In this document: positions 35,367 through 45,971 of the stretch, piece after piece
Numbering within the stretch: the stretch's first letter is position 1
How the letters are laid out: every line of letters starts with the position of its first letter
Assembly (NCBI RefSeq): GCF_003313335.1
Contig: NZ_QMHP01000008.1
Location: 95,383 to 159,382 of the forward strand
Source: Pedobacter zeaxanthinifaciens
GTDB lineage: Bacteria; Bacteroidota; Bacteroidia; Sphingobacteriales; Sphingobacteriaceae
Length of the DNA stretch: 64,000 nucleotides
Direction of reading: 5' to 3'
Notes under the pieces: model-generated
What the model was told of the DNA's origin: nothing
The model's database searches: none
Seen by the model: the letters and a program-made list of their open reading frames with translations, nothing else
Translations under genes and position numbers: made by a program

Positions 35367-36155
35367 TTACAAACCGTTAGCTCTAGCGGTAATCTCAGCG
35401 ATATCTAACACCTTTACTTCTTGCTCCTTGTCTTTCAGTTTCACGCCATCGTTAAGCATGGTCATACAAAAAGGGCAGCCAGCAGCAATAAACTGTGGTT
35501 CAGTGCTTAAAGCTTCTTCAATTCGTTCAATGTTGATGTCTTTGTTTCCTTTTTCCGGTTCTTTAAACATCTGTGCGCCGCCGGCACCACAGCAAAGTCC
35601 GTTAGCTTTGCAGCGTTTCATTTCAACCAATTGCGCATCTAGCACTTCAAGCGCTTTTCGAGGAGCTTCATAAACCCCGTTGGCACGGCCAAGGTAACAA
35701 GGGTCATGATACGTAATTTTCTTGCCTTTAAAACTTTCGCCACCTTCGGCTTTTAATTTACCCTGGTTAATTAAGTCTTGAATCAATTGAGTATGATGGA
35801 TCACTTCGTAGTTTCCGCCTAATCCCGGATACTCATTTTTTATCGTATTAAAGCAGTGCGGGCACCCAGTTACAATTTTTTTGATGTTGTAAGCGTTTAG
35901 CACCTCAATGTTAGCCATGGCCTGCATTTGGAATAAAAACTCATTTCCGGCACGCTTAGCTGGATCTCCGGTACAGCTTTCTTCTGTACCCAAAACTGCA
36001 TATTTCAGTCCAACATGATGAAGTATCTTGCAGATATCACGGGTGATTTTCTGTGCTCGTTCGTCATAACTTCCAGCACAGCCTACCCAAAATAAAATTT
36101 CTGGTTCTTCTCCTGCGGCCATCATGTCGGCCATTGTTGGTACTTTAAATTCCAT
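35367..36155 (-). CDS. CCG-domain iron-sulfur protein (HdrB-like)
   Basis: 262 residues. Two cysteine-rich CCG-type domains: WVGCAGSYDERAQ with VTGCPHCFNTIKNEYP, and PCYLGRANGVYEAPRKAL with LCCGAGGAQMF and AGCPFCMTML. In heterodisulfide reductase subunit B, glycolate oxidase GlcF and LutA, such domains hold noncubane 4Fe-4S clusters or act at quinone-linked redox sites. The neighbouring HdrC-like membrane protein 135 bases upstream is surely its partner. The electron donor and acceptor are unknown; a membrane quinone-linked reductase is plausible. Confidence 0.88.
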   Translation of the reverse strand: MEFKVPTMADMMAAGEEPEILFWVGCAGSYDERAQKITRDICKILHHVGLKYAVLGTEESCTGDPAKRAGNEFLFQMQAMANIEVLNAYNIKKIVTGCPHCFNTIKNEYPGLGGNYEVIHHTQLIQDLINQGKLKAEGGESFKGKKITYHDPCYLGRANGVYEAPRKALEVLDAQLVEMKRCKANGLCCGAGGAQMFKEPEKGNKDINIERIEEALSTEPQFIAAGCPFCMTMLNDGVKLKDKEQEVKVLDIAEITARANGL

Positions 36156-36290
36156 TTTTTTAGTATTTGGTAGTTAATATTTAGATGCTAGCGCACCGAA
36201 TACTTACTTTACTCAACTCGATTTTATTTTTCTTGTAATTTTAGAAGCTAAGCATCGTTTTTTAGCTTCAACTTCTTGTTTTTTCTGGGT

Positions 36291-37586
36291 TTAATTCCCT
36301 TCACTCCAGTTAAACCTGTCGGAAGGAGAATATTTCCACGGAGCGCCATTGTTTTCTACATTGCCTAGCATCGCGTTTATACTAGCTGGCGCTACAGATT
36401 CTTCCATCACAGCGTATCTTCTTAACTCGGTAATGATGGACAAAGGATCAATATTTACCGGGCAAGCCTCCACACAAGCGTTACAGCTTGTGCAGGCCCA
36501 AATTTCTTCCCTGGTAATGTAATCGTCCAGTAGTGCTTTTCCATCTTGGTGCTCGGCGCCATGTTTATCGATGTTTTTCCCTACTTCTTCCATGCGGTCG
36601 CGGGTATCCATCATAATTTTACGGGGCGACAGCAACTTGCCGGTAATATTTGCCGGACAAACAGAAGTACATCTTCCGCATTCGGTACAGGTGTAGGCAT
36701 TCAATAAATTTACCCAACTAAGGTCTTGAATATCCTTGGCTCCAAATCTTCCCGGAGCAGCATCTGCCGGCACAAAAGATGGATCAAGCATAGCTTTAAC
36801 CTCATTGGTAACGCTATCCATATTACTAAACTGTCCTTTTGGTTTTAAATTGGAGAAGTAAGTGTTTGGAAAGGCCAATATGATGTGGAAATGTTTAGAG
36901 TAGGGTAGATAGTTAAGGAAAGCAAAAATGCCTGCAATGTGAAACCACCAGCAAAAACGCTCTATAAAAATCAAGGTGTCAATTTGGTTTGGCAATAGGT
37001 TTTGCAACCATGCGCTTACCGGGAAAGCACCAGCAGCGGTGTAATGTGAAGCGCCAAGCGATTGCAGTTTAGCATCTGCAGCATTCATCAGCAAGAAGGC
37101 GCTCATCAATAGTATTTCTGTAATTAAGATGTAGTTGGCATCTGATTTTGGCCAAGTCTTCATTTCTACCCCTGAAAAGCGTTTAAGCTTTAATACATTT
37201 CTTCTAATTAGAAATACAACGCAGGCCAACCAAACCCCAGCTGCTAATAGCTCGAAGCTGCCAATTAAGAAATTATACAATCCACCTAATCCGGAAAAAA
37301 CACGGTGAGTGCCAAATATGCCATCAATTACAATTTCCAGTACTTCAATGTTGATGATTACAAAGCCTAGGTAAACTACCAAGTGCAATAAAAACGGCAC
37401 AGGGCGCACAGCCATTTTGGTTTGACCAAAAGCTACTTTAAGCATCACCATCCAACGTTCCTGAGGCTTGTCGCTACGATTGGCGCTTTTACCTAACTTG
37501 ATATTGCGGATAACCTTTTGAGCGTTGAAAGCAAAAAGCCCAACGCCAACTATGGTTAAAATGACGAATATTATTTGAGAAACCAT
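36291..37586 (-). CDS. Membrane 4Fe-4S ferredoxin-type oxidoreductase (HdrC/DsrK-like with haem-type membrane domain)
   Basis: 431 residues. The N-terminal ~260 hold about five hydrophobic helices with histidines, resembling NarI or DsrM-type quinone-reactive domains (FLLHLVVYLGFVIINIEVLE, ERFCWWFHIAGIFAFLNYLP). The C-terminal part carries two 4Fe-4S motifs, CTECGRCTSVCP and CTSCNACVEACP. With the HdrB-like protein it forms a likely electron-transfer complex between quinone and an unidentified soluble partner. Similar pairs are widespread in Bacteroidota. The two genes form an operon on the minus strand. Confidence 0.87.
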   Translation of the reverse strand: MVSQIIFVILTIVGVGLFAFNAQKVIRNIKLGKSANRSDKPQERWMVMLKVAFGQTKMAVRPVPFLLHLVVYLGFVIINIEVLEIVIDGIFGTHRVFSGLGGLYNFLIGSFELLAAGVWLACVVFLIRRNVLKLKRFSGVEMKTWPKSDANYILITEILLMSAFLLMNAADAKLQSLGASHYTAAGAFPVSAWLQNLLPNQIDTLIFIERFCWWFHIAGIFAFLNYLPYSKHFHIILAFPNTYFSNLKPKGQFSNMDSVTNEVKAMLDPSFVPADAAPGRFGAKDIQDLSWVNLLNAYTCTECGRCTSVCPANITGKLLSPRKIMMDTRDRMEEVGKNIDKHGAEHQDGKALLDDYITREEIWACTSCNACVEACPVNIDPLSIITELRRYAVMEESVAPASINAMLGNVENNGAPWKYSPSDRFNWSEGN

Positions 37587-37775
37587 AAATGATGTATTGT
37601 TATACTAACAACGAAGTTAAAATATTTAGGTTTAAAATATTTATTATGCAAGCATAATTTTTAAAATTTAGAATGGTTATGGATTAATTTCATTTTTTTA
37701 TAAAAATTAATTGGTTGATTTAGAGTGTGAAGAGATGTTTTGTTGTTGCTGATTGATATTTTTTTGCAAAATAAT

Positions 37776-37805
37776 TTTGTGTTTCAAAAAAAGGAACTAC
37801 ATTTG
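37776..37805 (+). promoter_or_regulatory. Promoter of tRNA-Phe
   Basis: TTTG (37776-37779), 18 bases, then TACATTTG (37798-37805), 15 bases before the tRNA. This matches the tRNA-Met promoter geometry. Confidence 0.65.
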
Positions 37806-37819
37806 CATTCCCAAACGGA

Positions 37820-37892
37820 GGTGCCTTAGCTCAGTTGGTAGAGCAAAGGACTGAAAATCCTTGTGTCGCTGGTTCGATCCCGGCAGGCACCA
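37820..37892 (+). tRNA. tRNA-Phe (anticodon GAA)
   Basis: A 73-base cloverleaf. The acceptor stem is GGTGCCT/AGGCACC with discriminator A 37892. The anticodon stem is AAGGA/TCCTT with loop CTGAAAA and GAA at 37853-37855. The T loop is TTCGATC. CCA is not encoded. Confidence 0.95.
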
Positions 37893-37898
37893 CTTCCC

Positions 37899-37927
37899 AA
37901 ACCCCGAAGTAACTCTCGGGGTTTTTT
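37899..37927 (+). terminator. Terminator after tRNA-Phe
   Basis: The stem AAACCCCGA/TCGGGGTTT (37899-37907 and 37916-37924) with an 8-base loop leads into a T run. Confidence 0.85.
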
Positions 37928-38023
37928 TATTGCCTAAATTTTATTAGCGCTAACTGGCGAAAAGTTTCCCTAGGCCGTTGAATCGTTCAATAGCTAATGC
38001 CTTTATGTTAACAGTGCGGTCGG

Positions 38024-38887
38024 TTATGTAAGGCTTAACGCAACTATACCACATAGGATAAGTGCGCTGGCAATGATCCTTCTTTTGCCATCTGTTTCAT
38101 TGAGTGCTTTTGAACCCATGAAAACCCCGATGAGTATGCTGGTTTCCCTTGCTGGAGCGATAATGGTAAGTGGGGCTAATTTTAGTGCTTCTAGCACTAA
38201 GATGTAGGCGGCAGGGCTAAGTGTGGCTATGGCCAATATGCTCCATTTGTGTTCAATCCAATCGCTTTTTATTTCTTCGGTTTTACCAATAAGCAAAGGG
38301 ATTAGCAATACTGTGCTAAAGGCGTTGGAAGAAAACGTAAGTTGTAGAGGTGATAGCTGATAGTTTTTAATGGCAATGGCATCATTAAGCGTATACAGCG
38401 CAATAAATAATCCGGTTAGGCTTCCCCAAAAAATTCCAGCGTGTATCTTTTTATCCCCCTTTTTAAAGCTTAATCCGGTAATTACGAGTACGCCTGCAAG
38501 AATTAGCGCTAAACCTAGGGCTATATGATATCCAAATGTTTCCTTAAGCACTACTATAGCAGCCATTGAGGAGAGTAGCGGGCCAGAGCCACGAGCAAGA
38601 GGATAAACTACCGAGAGGTCGGCTTTTCGGTAACCTTTCTGCAAGATTAGAAAGTAGGCAATGTGCAGAATTGCGCTACTGAGCGAAAACCATAGCATGG
38701 GTTCAGAGAACTCGAATTGCTCGTTACTAGCGATGTGGTACACTAGCAATGGTAGGTAAACTACGGTGCTGCCAATGTACATCAGCCATACGAAAGGAGC
38801 CTTTCCGTTAGCTTTTTTAGAAATTAAATTCCAAACGGCATGCAAAACGGCGGCGCTTAATACTAAGAAAAGCACGTCGGGTGTCAT
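38024..38887 (-). CDS. EamA/DMT superfamily transporter
   Basis: 287 residues, ten hydrophobic helices in two EamA repeats. Repeat 1 begins LVLSAAVLHAVWNLISKKAN and ends with ARGSGPLLSSMAAIVVLKE. Repeat 2 begins AGIFWGSLTGLFIALYTLND and ends with ARETSILIGVFMGSKALNE. Members export amino acids, purines or other metabolites. It has no functional partner nearby, and the substrate is unknown. Confidence 0.9.
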   Translation of the reverse strand: MTPDVLFLVLSAAVLHAVWNLISKKANGKAPFVWLMYIGSTVVYLPLLVYHIASNEQFEFSEPMLWFSLSSAILHIAYFLILQKGYRKADLSVVYPLARGSGPLLSSMAAIVVLKETFGYHIALGLALILAGVLVITGLSFKKGDKKIHAGIFWGSLTGLFIALYTLNDAIAIKNYQLSPLQLTFSSNAFSTVLLIPLLIGKTEEIKSDWIEHKWSILAIATLSPAAYILVLEALKLAPLTIIAPARETSILIGVFMGSKALNETDGKRRIIASALILCGIVALSLT

Positions 38888-39463
38888 ATAGTAGCAAAAT
38901 AATCAAAATTGCTAGCATTTGATTTGATTTTCTTGATCAAAGGTCATTTGAAAGATAACAGCGGTATTTACTATAAAAACGCTGTTGCTTGTCTTGGATT
39001 TAATTTCCGATTGGTCTATTCGAAGTGCGACAAAACCCTTTGTCCTTATGGTCTGAAAAAAGAAATGGAGATACAACCGAAGTCATATCCCCATCATCTA
39101 AATTAACGCTCTCGCAACAAAGGTAATCAACATGATGTAATTTGCAATAGAGGATTGGTAATTTTATCTTAATGAGGTGAATCCGGATGCCAAGTTCGGT
39201 ATTCTTTGGAGTGCTAAATAATAATACTTTCTACAGTATGATTATCTGGGGCATCTTTAGTGTCGGCGGTATTTTTATTGACTTGCAGTAGATTAAATAT
39301 CTTTTTATGATTTGTAAGGAAATGTGATATATTTGAGATAATAGAATAACGAGATAAATTTTTGTCTTTAAACAACGAAATGTTGGATATGCGAAGTTGT
39401 TTCCATTTTAAGTTTTAAAAACCTAGTTAACAGCAACTTCATTGCCAGATAAAACTAAATATT
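38888..39463. other. Gene-poor spacer, 576 bases
   Basis: No convincing gene. A 65-codon frame at 38909-39106 lacks any recognisable feature and I left it out. TATATTTG at 39328-39335 could be a -7 promoter box for the SUKH-like gene, but no -33 element fits. AT content is high throughout. Confidence 0.5.
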
Positions 39464-39931
39464 GTGGAAATTAAATATTTAAGTTATTTAAAAGATAACC
39501 CTGTAGAGAAAGGAGTTACCAGAGATTGGAAAAATCAACCTATTCCGCTTACTGAAATTGAGCAATTAGAGGCATTATACAATAATAATACTCCTTTTCC
39601 CAAAGCATTGAGGGAACTACTTTTTTTAACAGGAAATTCCTGTTATTTGCTTGATTTTGCAATTTTTAATCAACAACAAATGCAGGAACATGTTCGTAAA
39701 TATTTGAATTATGGTAATAAAACAATTACCAGACCTTTTTATGCAATTGATGTATACCATGCCAGTGACCAAATGCTATTTGTATATCTAGACCAAGGCG
39801 ATGATCCAATAGTATGGAATGCTTTGTATGAATACCCTATTGATAAATGGTTAGAACCGACAGGACTAAAAATCTCTGAGTTCATTACGAGTAGGATAAA
39901 TAGCGTTAAGAAAGGCATGAATCCCTTCTAA
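39464..39931 (+). CDS. SMI1/KNR4 (SUKH) family immunity-like protein
   Basis: 155 residues, cytoplasmic. The first half has the SUKH pattern: IPLTEIEQLEALYNNNTPFP, then KALRELLFLTGNSCYLLDF. The second half has FVYLDQGDDPIVWNALYEY and an Ile/Leu/Trp-rich end. SUKH proteins often neutralise toxins delivered between cells and sit just after the toxin gene. No toxin gene is present here; only a 44-codon fragment follows. The start is GTG 39464; no in-frame ATG precedes it. The AT-rich flanks and isolation suggest an acquired or leftover immunity gene. Confidence 0.72.
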   Translation: MEIKYLSYLKDNPVEKGVTRDWKNQPIPLTEIEQLEALYNNNTPFPKALRELLFLTGNSCYLLDFAIFNQQQMQEHVRKYLNYGNKTITRPFYAIDVYHASDQMLFVYLDQGDDPIVWNALYEYPIDKWLEPTGLKISEFITSRINSVKKGMNPF

Positions 39932-39957
39932 ATAGCAATTTAGCCATTTGGTAAGAC

Positions 39958-40092
39958 TTGTGCGGGCGAAGGCGTGTGCTTTTGGGTATCGAATTTGAAA
40001 TCACTGTAAATGGAGTGGCTTATCCGTTTTTTGAAGAGGAATTTCCTCATCACGTATCGGCATATAAAGAGCAATTCAAAGCAAACCGTTAA
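39958..40092 (+). pseudogene. Possible gene fragment, C-terminal remnant
   Basis: 44 codons in one frame, from TTG 39958 to a TAA at 40090-40092, encoding LLGIEFEITVNGVAYPFFEE and EFPHHVSAYKEQFKANR. The composition is protein-like and differs from the surrounding spacer, but it has no proper start. It lies 26 bases after the SUKH-like gene, so it could be the end of a toxin, a nuclease or a second immunity gene. The rest of 39932-40260 holds nothing recognisable. Confidence 0.35.
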
Positions 40093-40260
40093 CTGCAAGC
40101 TTAACCAACTTATTTTACGACAGATATTGGAATTGTAGGATTTATTTTAATTATGGCAAACTTTGCTTTTTTGTCAAGATTTTTACCACACAATTTTCAT
40201 TAAAATTTAAAATCAGCTGATAAAGCGTTAAGTTTATATTTTGTAACTGATTTCAACAAA

Positions 40261-40710
40261 ATGCAACAAACAGCTAACCAAGAGGTGTTAAGCTCAAGAG
40301 TTATTGAGGCGCCAGTAAATGTGGTGTACGATTTTTTTGCTAAACCAGCGCTACTAAAAACTTGGTGGGGTCCGGAAGGTTTTACCAATACCATTCATGA
40401 ATTTGATTTGAAGCCCGGCGGTAAGTGGATCTTAACGATGCATGGTCCGGAGAAAGGTAATTACGAAAACTCCGCTGTTTTTACACAGGTAGTTCCTCAA
40501 CGGCTGGTTGCGTGGACGAGGCTTTCGCAGCCACTTTTTGATATGGAAGTTGGTTTTGAAGAGTTGGGCAATGATCAAACACGTATCTCATTCAAGATGA
40601 TTTTTGCTAGCGTAGAGGAGTGCGAGAAAATGCGAAAGTTTGTAGCACCTAAAAACGAAGAGAATTTTGATCGGCTTCAACGTGCAATTCAGGAGGGCGG
40701 CCAGCTTTAG
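40261..40710 (+). CDS. SRPBCC (AHSA1-type) domain protein
   Basis: 149 residues. A typical activator-of-Hsp90-like START fold: VLSSRVIEAPVNVVYDFFAK, LLKTWWGPEGFTNTIHEFDL, KPGGKWILTMHGPEKGNY, RLVAWTRLSQPLFDMEVGFE and the terminal helix NFDRLQRAIQEGGQL. These proteins bind small hydrophobic ligands or assist stress responses; the ligand is unknown. It is the first of three small genes in a row with the Arr-type and DinB-type genes. Confidence 0.85.
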   Translation: MQQTANQEVLSSRVIEAPVNVVYDFFAKPALLKTWWGPEGFTNTIHEFDLKPGGKWILTMHGPEKGNYENSAVFTQVVPQRLVAWTRLSQPLFDMEVGFEELGNDQTRISFKMIFASVEECEKMRKFVAPKNEENFDRLQRAIQEGGQL

Positions 40711-40770
40711 CGTTTGTTGCATCGTTTTAAATTTCTACCGCCCATATTTATTGCCGCAAATAACTTACAA

Positions 40771-41514
40771 ATGGAATTTTCCCCTTTTAATCCGATAGTT
40801 AAATTGTGCCTACAAGGCATGGAAATGGAACAGCAAGGCGAACTTGAAAAAGCGAAAGATTTTTTCACACAAGCTTGGAACGAAGCTGCCGCTGATTTCG
40901 AGAAGTTTTTAGCAGCCCATTATTTAGCTCGTTTGACGCAGCAGGATCCTGAAAAACTGAATTGGCTTAAACAAGCATTGCATTATGCCTTAAATGTAGC
41001 TGATGTTGCTGTTAAAAGTGCCTTGCCATCTTTGTACTTGAACTTAAGCAAATGTCATCAAGCATTGAAAAATGAAGTTAAGGCTCAGCACTTTGCAGCG
41101 TTGGCCAGTCAACATCAAAACAAACCCTCTGATCAAGGTCCTTTCTATCACGGTACAAAGGCAGATTTGAAAGTGGGAGATTTGTTGACCCCGGGAGGAA
41201 ATTCCAATTACCAGCAGTCGCTGAAAATGAACCATATTTACTTTACGGCGATGGCTAATGGAGCGGGTTTGGCCGCCGCCTTAGCTAAAGGTGATGGCGT
41301 AGAACGAGTGTATGTGGTAGAGCCAACGGGGGATTTTGAAAATGATCCTAACCTCACAAATCAAAAATTTCCTGGAAACCCAACGCGTTCTTACCGTTCT
41401 GCAGCGCCACTTCGTATTGTTGGAGAGGTAGCCGATTGGGAAAGGCAAGCTCCGGAAGTGATTCAAAAATTTCGTGAAAGGGTAGAAAATAACCAAGGGG
41501 AAATTATCAATTGA
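40771..41514 (+). CDS. Rifampin ADP-ribosyltransferase (Arr) domain with helical, TPR-like N-terminus
   Basis: 247 residues. The last ~120 are an Arr domain: GPFYHGTKADLKVGDLLTPG, MNHIYFTAMANGAGLAAAL, ERVYVVEPTGDFENDPNL and PGNPTRSYRSAAPLRIVGE. Arr moves ADP-ribose from NAD+ to a rifamycin hydroxyl and inactivates the drug. Usual Arr proteins are about 140 residues. Here ~120 residues of helical repeats precede it (MEMEQQGELEKAKDFFTQAW, LARLTQQDPEKLNWLKQAL, LPSLYLNLSKCHQALKNE). ATG 40771 is chosen over the upstream TTG at 40714, which lies 4 bases after the previous stop. The added domain may tune partners or targets; this is inference. Confidence 0.85.
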   Translation: MEFSPFNPIVKLCLQGMEMEQQGELEKAKDFFTQAWNEAAADFEKFLAAHYLARLTQQDPEKLNWLKQALHYALNVADVAVKSALPSLYLNLSKCHQALKNEVKAQHFAALASQHQNKPSDQGPFYHGTKADLKVGDLLTPGGNSNYQQSLKMNHIYFTAMANGAGLAAALAKGDGVERVYVVEPTGDFENDPNLTNQKFPGNPTRSYRSAAPLRIVGEVADWERQAPEVIQKFRERVENNQGEIIN

Positions 41515-41519
41515 CGTAA

Positions 41520-41990
41520 ATGAACCGAAACTTAACCATTGCCGCTCGACTTAGCGAGGTGTTGCTGGATGGTACTTGGATTGCCAATACCAATTTTAAA
41601 ATGCAGCTACAGGATTTGAACTGTTTGCAGGCCACTCAAAAATTAGGAAGCTTAAACACCATCGCTATGCTAACTTTTCACATCAATTATTACCTGAAAG
41701 GATTGTTGCGAGCATTTGAAACAGGTAAGCTGGAAATTAGCGATCAATATAGTTTTGACATGCCCCAAATTAACTCAGCAAATGATTGGGACGAGTTGAG
41801 AGCTGAATTTTTACATCATGCAGCACAGTTTGTTTGGAAAGTAGAACAATTGGAAGACGACGTTTTTGATCAACCTTTTATAGATGAGAAGTATGGCACT
41901 TGGCTTAGAAATATTGAAGGGGTAATTGAACATTGCTATTATCACTTAGGGCAAATTTCTTTGATTAAAAAGTTAATTGTTGGGACTTAG
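41520..41990 (+). CDS. DinB-superfamily protein
   Basis: 156 residues, a four-helix bundle of the DinB/YfiT type. Helix 2 carries NTIAMLTFHINYYLKGLLRA with one His, and the last helix carries IEGVIEHCYYHLGQISLIKK with two more. These three histidines usually bind a metal. Some members are thiol-dependent S-transferases; others have no known role. It lies 5 bases after the Arr-type gene, so the two are cotranscribed and may both deal with xenobiotics. Confidence 0.8.
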   Translation: MNRNLTIAARLSEVLLDGTWIANTNFKMQLQDLNCLQATQKLGSLNTIAMLTFHINYYLKGLLRAFETGKLEISDQYSFDMPQINSANDWDELRAEFLHHAAQFVWKVEQLEDDVFDQPFIDEKYGTWLRNIEGVIEHCYYHLGQISLIKKLIVGT

Positions 41991-42085
41991 TTGGTAATCA
42001 ATAAGAATAACACTTCAGCGGTAAAATTCGCTTATGCTATATTTTAAACGTTAACCTAACTTAATTCTAGCCAGTACCATGTAAG

Positions 42086-42220
42086 TTATGGATGCAACTT
42101 GGCATAAATCCATTGCCCAAATGAATAGCCATTTTGATAAATTCCTATAGCGATAAAAATGATGATGATGGGTAAAAGGATTTTGAACCAATTCGATTGC
42201 ATTAATTCTTCTCTGTTCAT
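42086..42220 (-). CDS. Small single-helix membrane protein (44 residues)
   Basis: An ATG at 42220 opens a 44-codon frame: MNREELMQSNWFK, then the helix ILLPIIIIFIAIGIYQNGYS, ending FGQWIYAKLHP. The charged start, clean transmembrane segment and soluble end look like a real small membrane protein. Function unknown. It lies in the 41991-42414 spacer between plus-strand genes; the remainder of the spacer has only a weak TATCTTTA box near 42347. Confidence 0.55.
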   Translation of the reverse strand: MNREELMQSNWFKILLPIIIIFIAIGIYQNGYSFGQWIYAKLHP

Positions 42221-42408
42221 GGTTGAGTTAGTTTAGCTTGTCATTAGAACGAAAACATATGGGATTTGTTACAGGCCCTTTTCTTTAAAGGTTGTTTTTA
42301 TGTATAAATAACACTAAGCTGTTATATAATTCGCCGCTTTCTTTTATCTTTAGGCGATTTTATCAAACCAGTCCGTATTTGGACATTTTATTCGTACATC
42401 ATAAATAA

Positions 42409-44634
<2,226 letters not shown>

Positions 44635-44660
44635 GTAGTATTTATTAGATACGAATATAG

Positions 44661-44695
44661 AAATCCCTCGATGGTTTTATCGAGGGATTTTTTGT
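44661..44695 (+). terminator. Terminator after icd
   Basis: The 12-bp stem AAATCCCTCGAT/ATCGAGGGATTT (44661-44672 and 44679-44690) is followed by T residues. Downstream, near 44732-44765, is a short string related to the 30236 tandem units. Confidence 0.88.
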
Positions 44696-44873
44696 TGGAA
44701 TTATATTCGTCATTGCGTTAAAAATTAGTAAACCGCAAAGGGCACAAAGTGCGCCAAGTTTCCGCAAAGAACAGGTTGAGGTTATAGCTCAAAGTAAGAT
44801 TTTGGACTTACGCTTTAATACTACCTCTCTGAGCTATGGGAAGTAGGCAGTTACTTATTATAATTTACTCCTC

Positions 44874-45311
44874 TTAAGCTTCTGCCAATTCTTTTACCTT
44901 TTGCAGCGCTTTAGGCCAAGTTTCCTCAAAATAGGATTTATACTCCTGTGTGCTATCCATTTCTACACTTAAAATTGATTTGCCTTCCAATGTGCTCAAT
45001 TTGTAATTTTCATGTGCTCCATTCCACTTTTTCACCTCTTCACTTTCCAAGTCTTCAACACCGTTATTGTAAAAGCCCAAATGTTTGATAGACAGGTATT
45101 CGTTGGTGATGTGATCCGCAATTTCAGAAACCATTCCGTTGCCTTCAGTATTTAAAAACAAAGCTTTACTGCCTTTTTGCCAATCGGTTACCGCTCTTGA
45201 GCCTTCTGCAAATACGCTAGTCCATTGAGGATAGCTTTTTTCTCCGAAAAGAATATCCCAAACTTTTTCTTTACTGGCATTAATTTCGGTTTTGAAATAC
45301 AATTTTTCCAT
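44874..45311 (-). CDS. SRPBCC (AHSA1-type) domain protein
   Basis: 145 residues: MEKLYFKTEINASKEKVWDI, LFGEKSYPQWTSVFAEGSRA, DWQKGSKALFLNTEGNGMV and the C-terminal helix YFEETWPKALQKVKELAEA. It is the third START-fold protein in the window. The ligand is unknown. ATG 45311 starts the first strand; the longer reading to 45386 adds residues unlike the family. It lies downstream of a VOC-family gene on the same strand. Confidence 0.82.
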   Translation of the reverse strand: MEKLYFKTEINASKEKVWDILFGEKSYPQWTSVFAEGSRAVTDWQKGSKALFLNTEGNGMVSEIADHITNEYLSIKHLGFYNNGVEDLESEEVKKWNGAHENYKLSTLEGKSILSVEMDSTQEYKSYFEETWPKALQKVKELAEA

Positions 45312-45414
45312 AGTGTTAAATTTAAGTGCAACAATTAAATATCGCCGCTGCTTGAAGTAATTTACAGAGGAATACTTGAATATCAATGAGATGATTCAAT
45401 TTTTTTTATAACGG

Positions 45415-45828
45415 TTAATATTTGAATTTGCTAAAGTCCATAAATAACACGTTCCATTTGTGACCATTTAGGTCGGTAAAACCACCTCCATACATCCAAC
45501 CATCTTTTTCGCCACCTTTTGCATAAATGGTAGCTCCAGCTGCTGCGGCACTATCTAAAATTTCATCAACTTCATTTCTACTTTCGGCATCAATGGAAAT
45601 TAGGCAGGAAGTAGCATTATCTAATTCGGCGATTTTAAAATTAGTGAAGCTTTTAAACACCTCAGTCGTAAAAAAATTCACAATGAAATCTTTTTGACCG
45701 ATTTTGAATGATACCATTGTATCGCTTTGCGGCGCATTAGTATTAACGGTAAAACCAATCTTTTTGAAAAAATCGGTGGTGGTTTTAATGTTATTTACCG
45801 GCAGGTTTAGCCAAATTTCTTTAGTCAT
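45415..45828 (-). CDS. VOC (glyoxalase/bleomycin-resistance fold) family protein
   Basis: 137 residues with the paired beta-alpha-beta modules of the vicinal oxygen chelate fold: IWLNLPVNNIKTTTDFFKKI, GFTVNTNAPQSDTMVSFKIG, then the second module ending GGFTDLNGHKWNVLFMDFSK. The usual metal ligands are only partly evident: the first-module His is replaced by Asn (NLPVNN), so a metal-independent role is possible. It precedes the SRPBCC gene by ~100 bases, a pairing often seen in small stress or housekeeping clusters. Confidence 0.82.
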   Translation of the reverse strand: MTKEIWLNLPVNNIKTTTDFFKKIGFTVNTNAPQSDTMVSFKIGQKDFIVNFFTTEVFKSFTNFKIAELDNATSCLISIDAESRNEVDEILDSAAAAGATIYAKGGEKDGWMYGGGFTDLNGHKWNVLFMDFSKFKY

Positions 45829-45971
45829 GCTTTAAATTTTTAAGTCGATAGTTCAAAAATCCGAATATTAACCTACTAAAAACAGGGCGAAATACGACAA
45901 TATGCAGGGGCATTTGACCGTGTTGTTTGGCGACGTTAGATTGTGTAACTTAGCTCAACGCCAATAAGCTC

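Noticed and set aside
38909-39106. 65-codon plus-strand frame in the spacer after the DMT transporter
   Set aside because: No start context, no motif or membrane pattern, and it overlaps the divergent control region; probably chance.
39140-39220. Short protein-like string (NEVNPDAKFGILWSAK) as a gene remnant
   Set aside because: Only about 18 codons between stops; too short to separate from chance.
40200-40394. 64-codon minus-strand frame opposite the SRPBCC gene start
   Set aside because: It is the antisense shadow of a well-supported START-fold gene.
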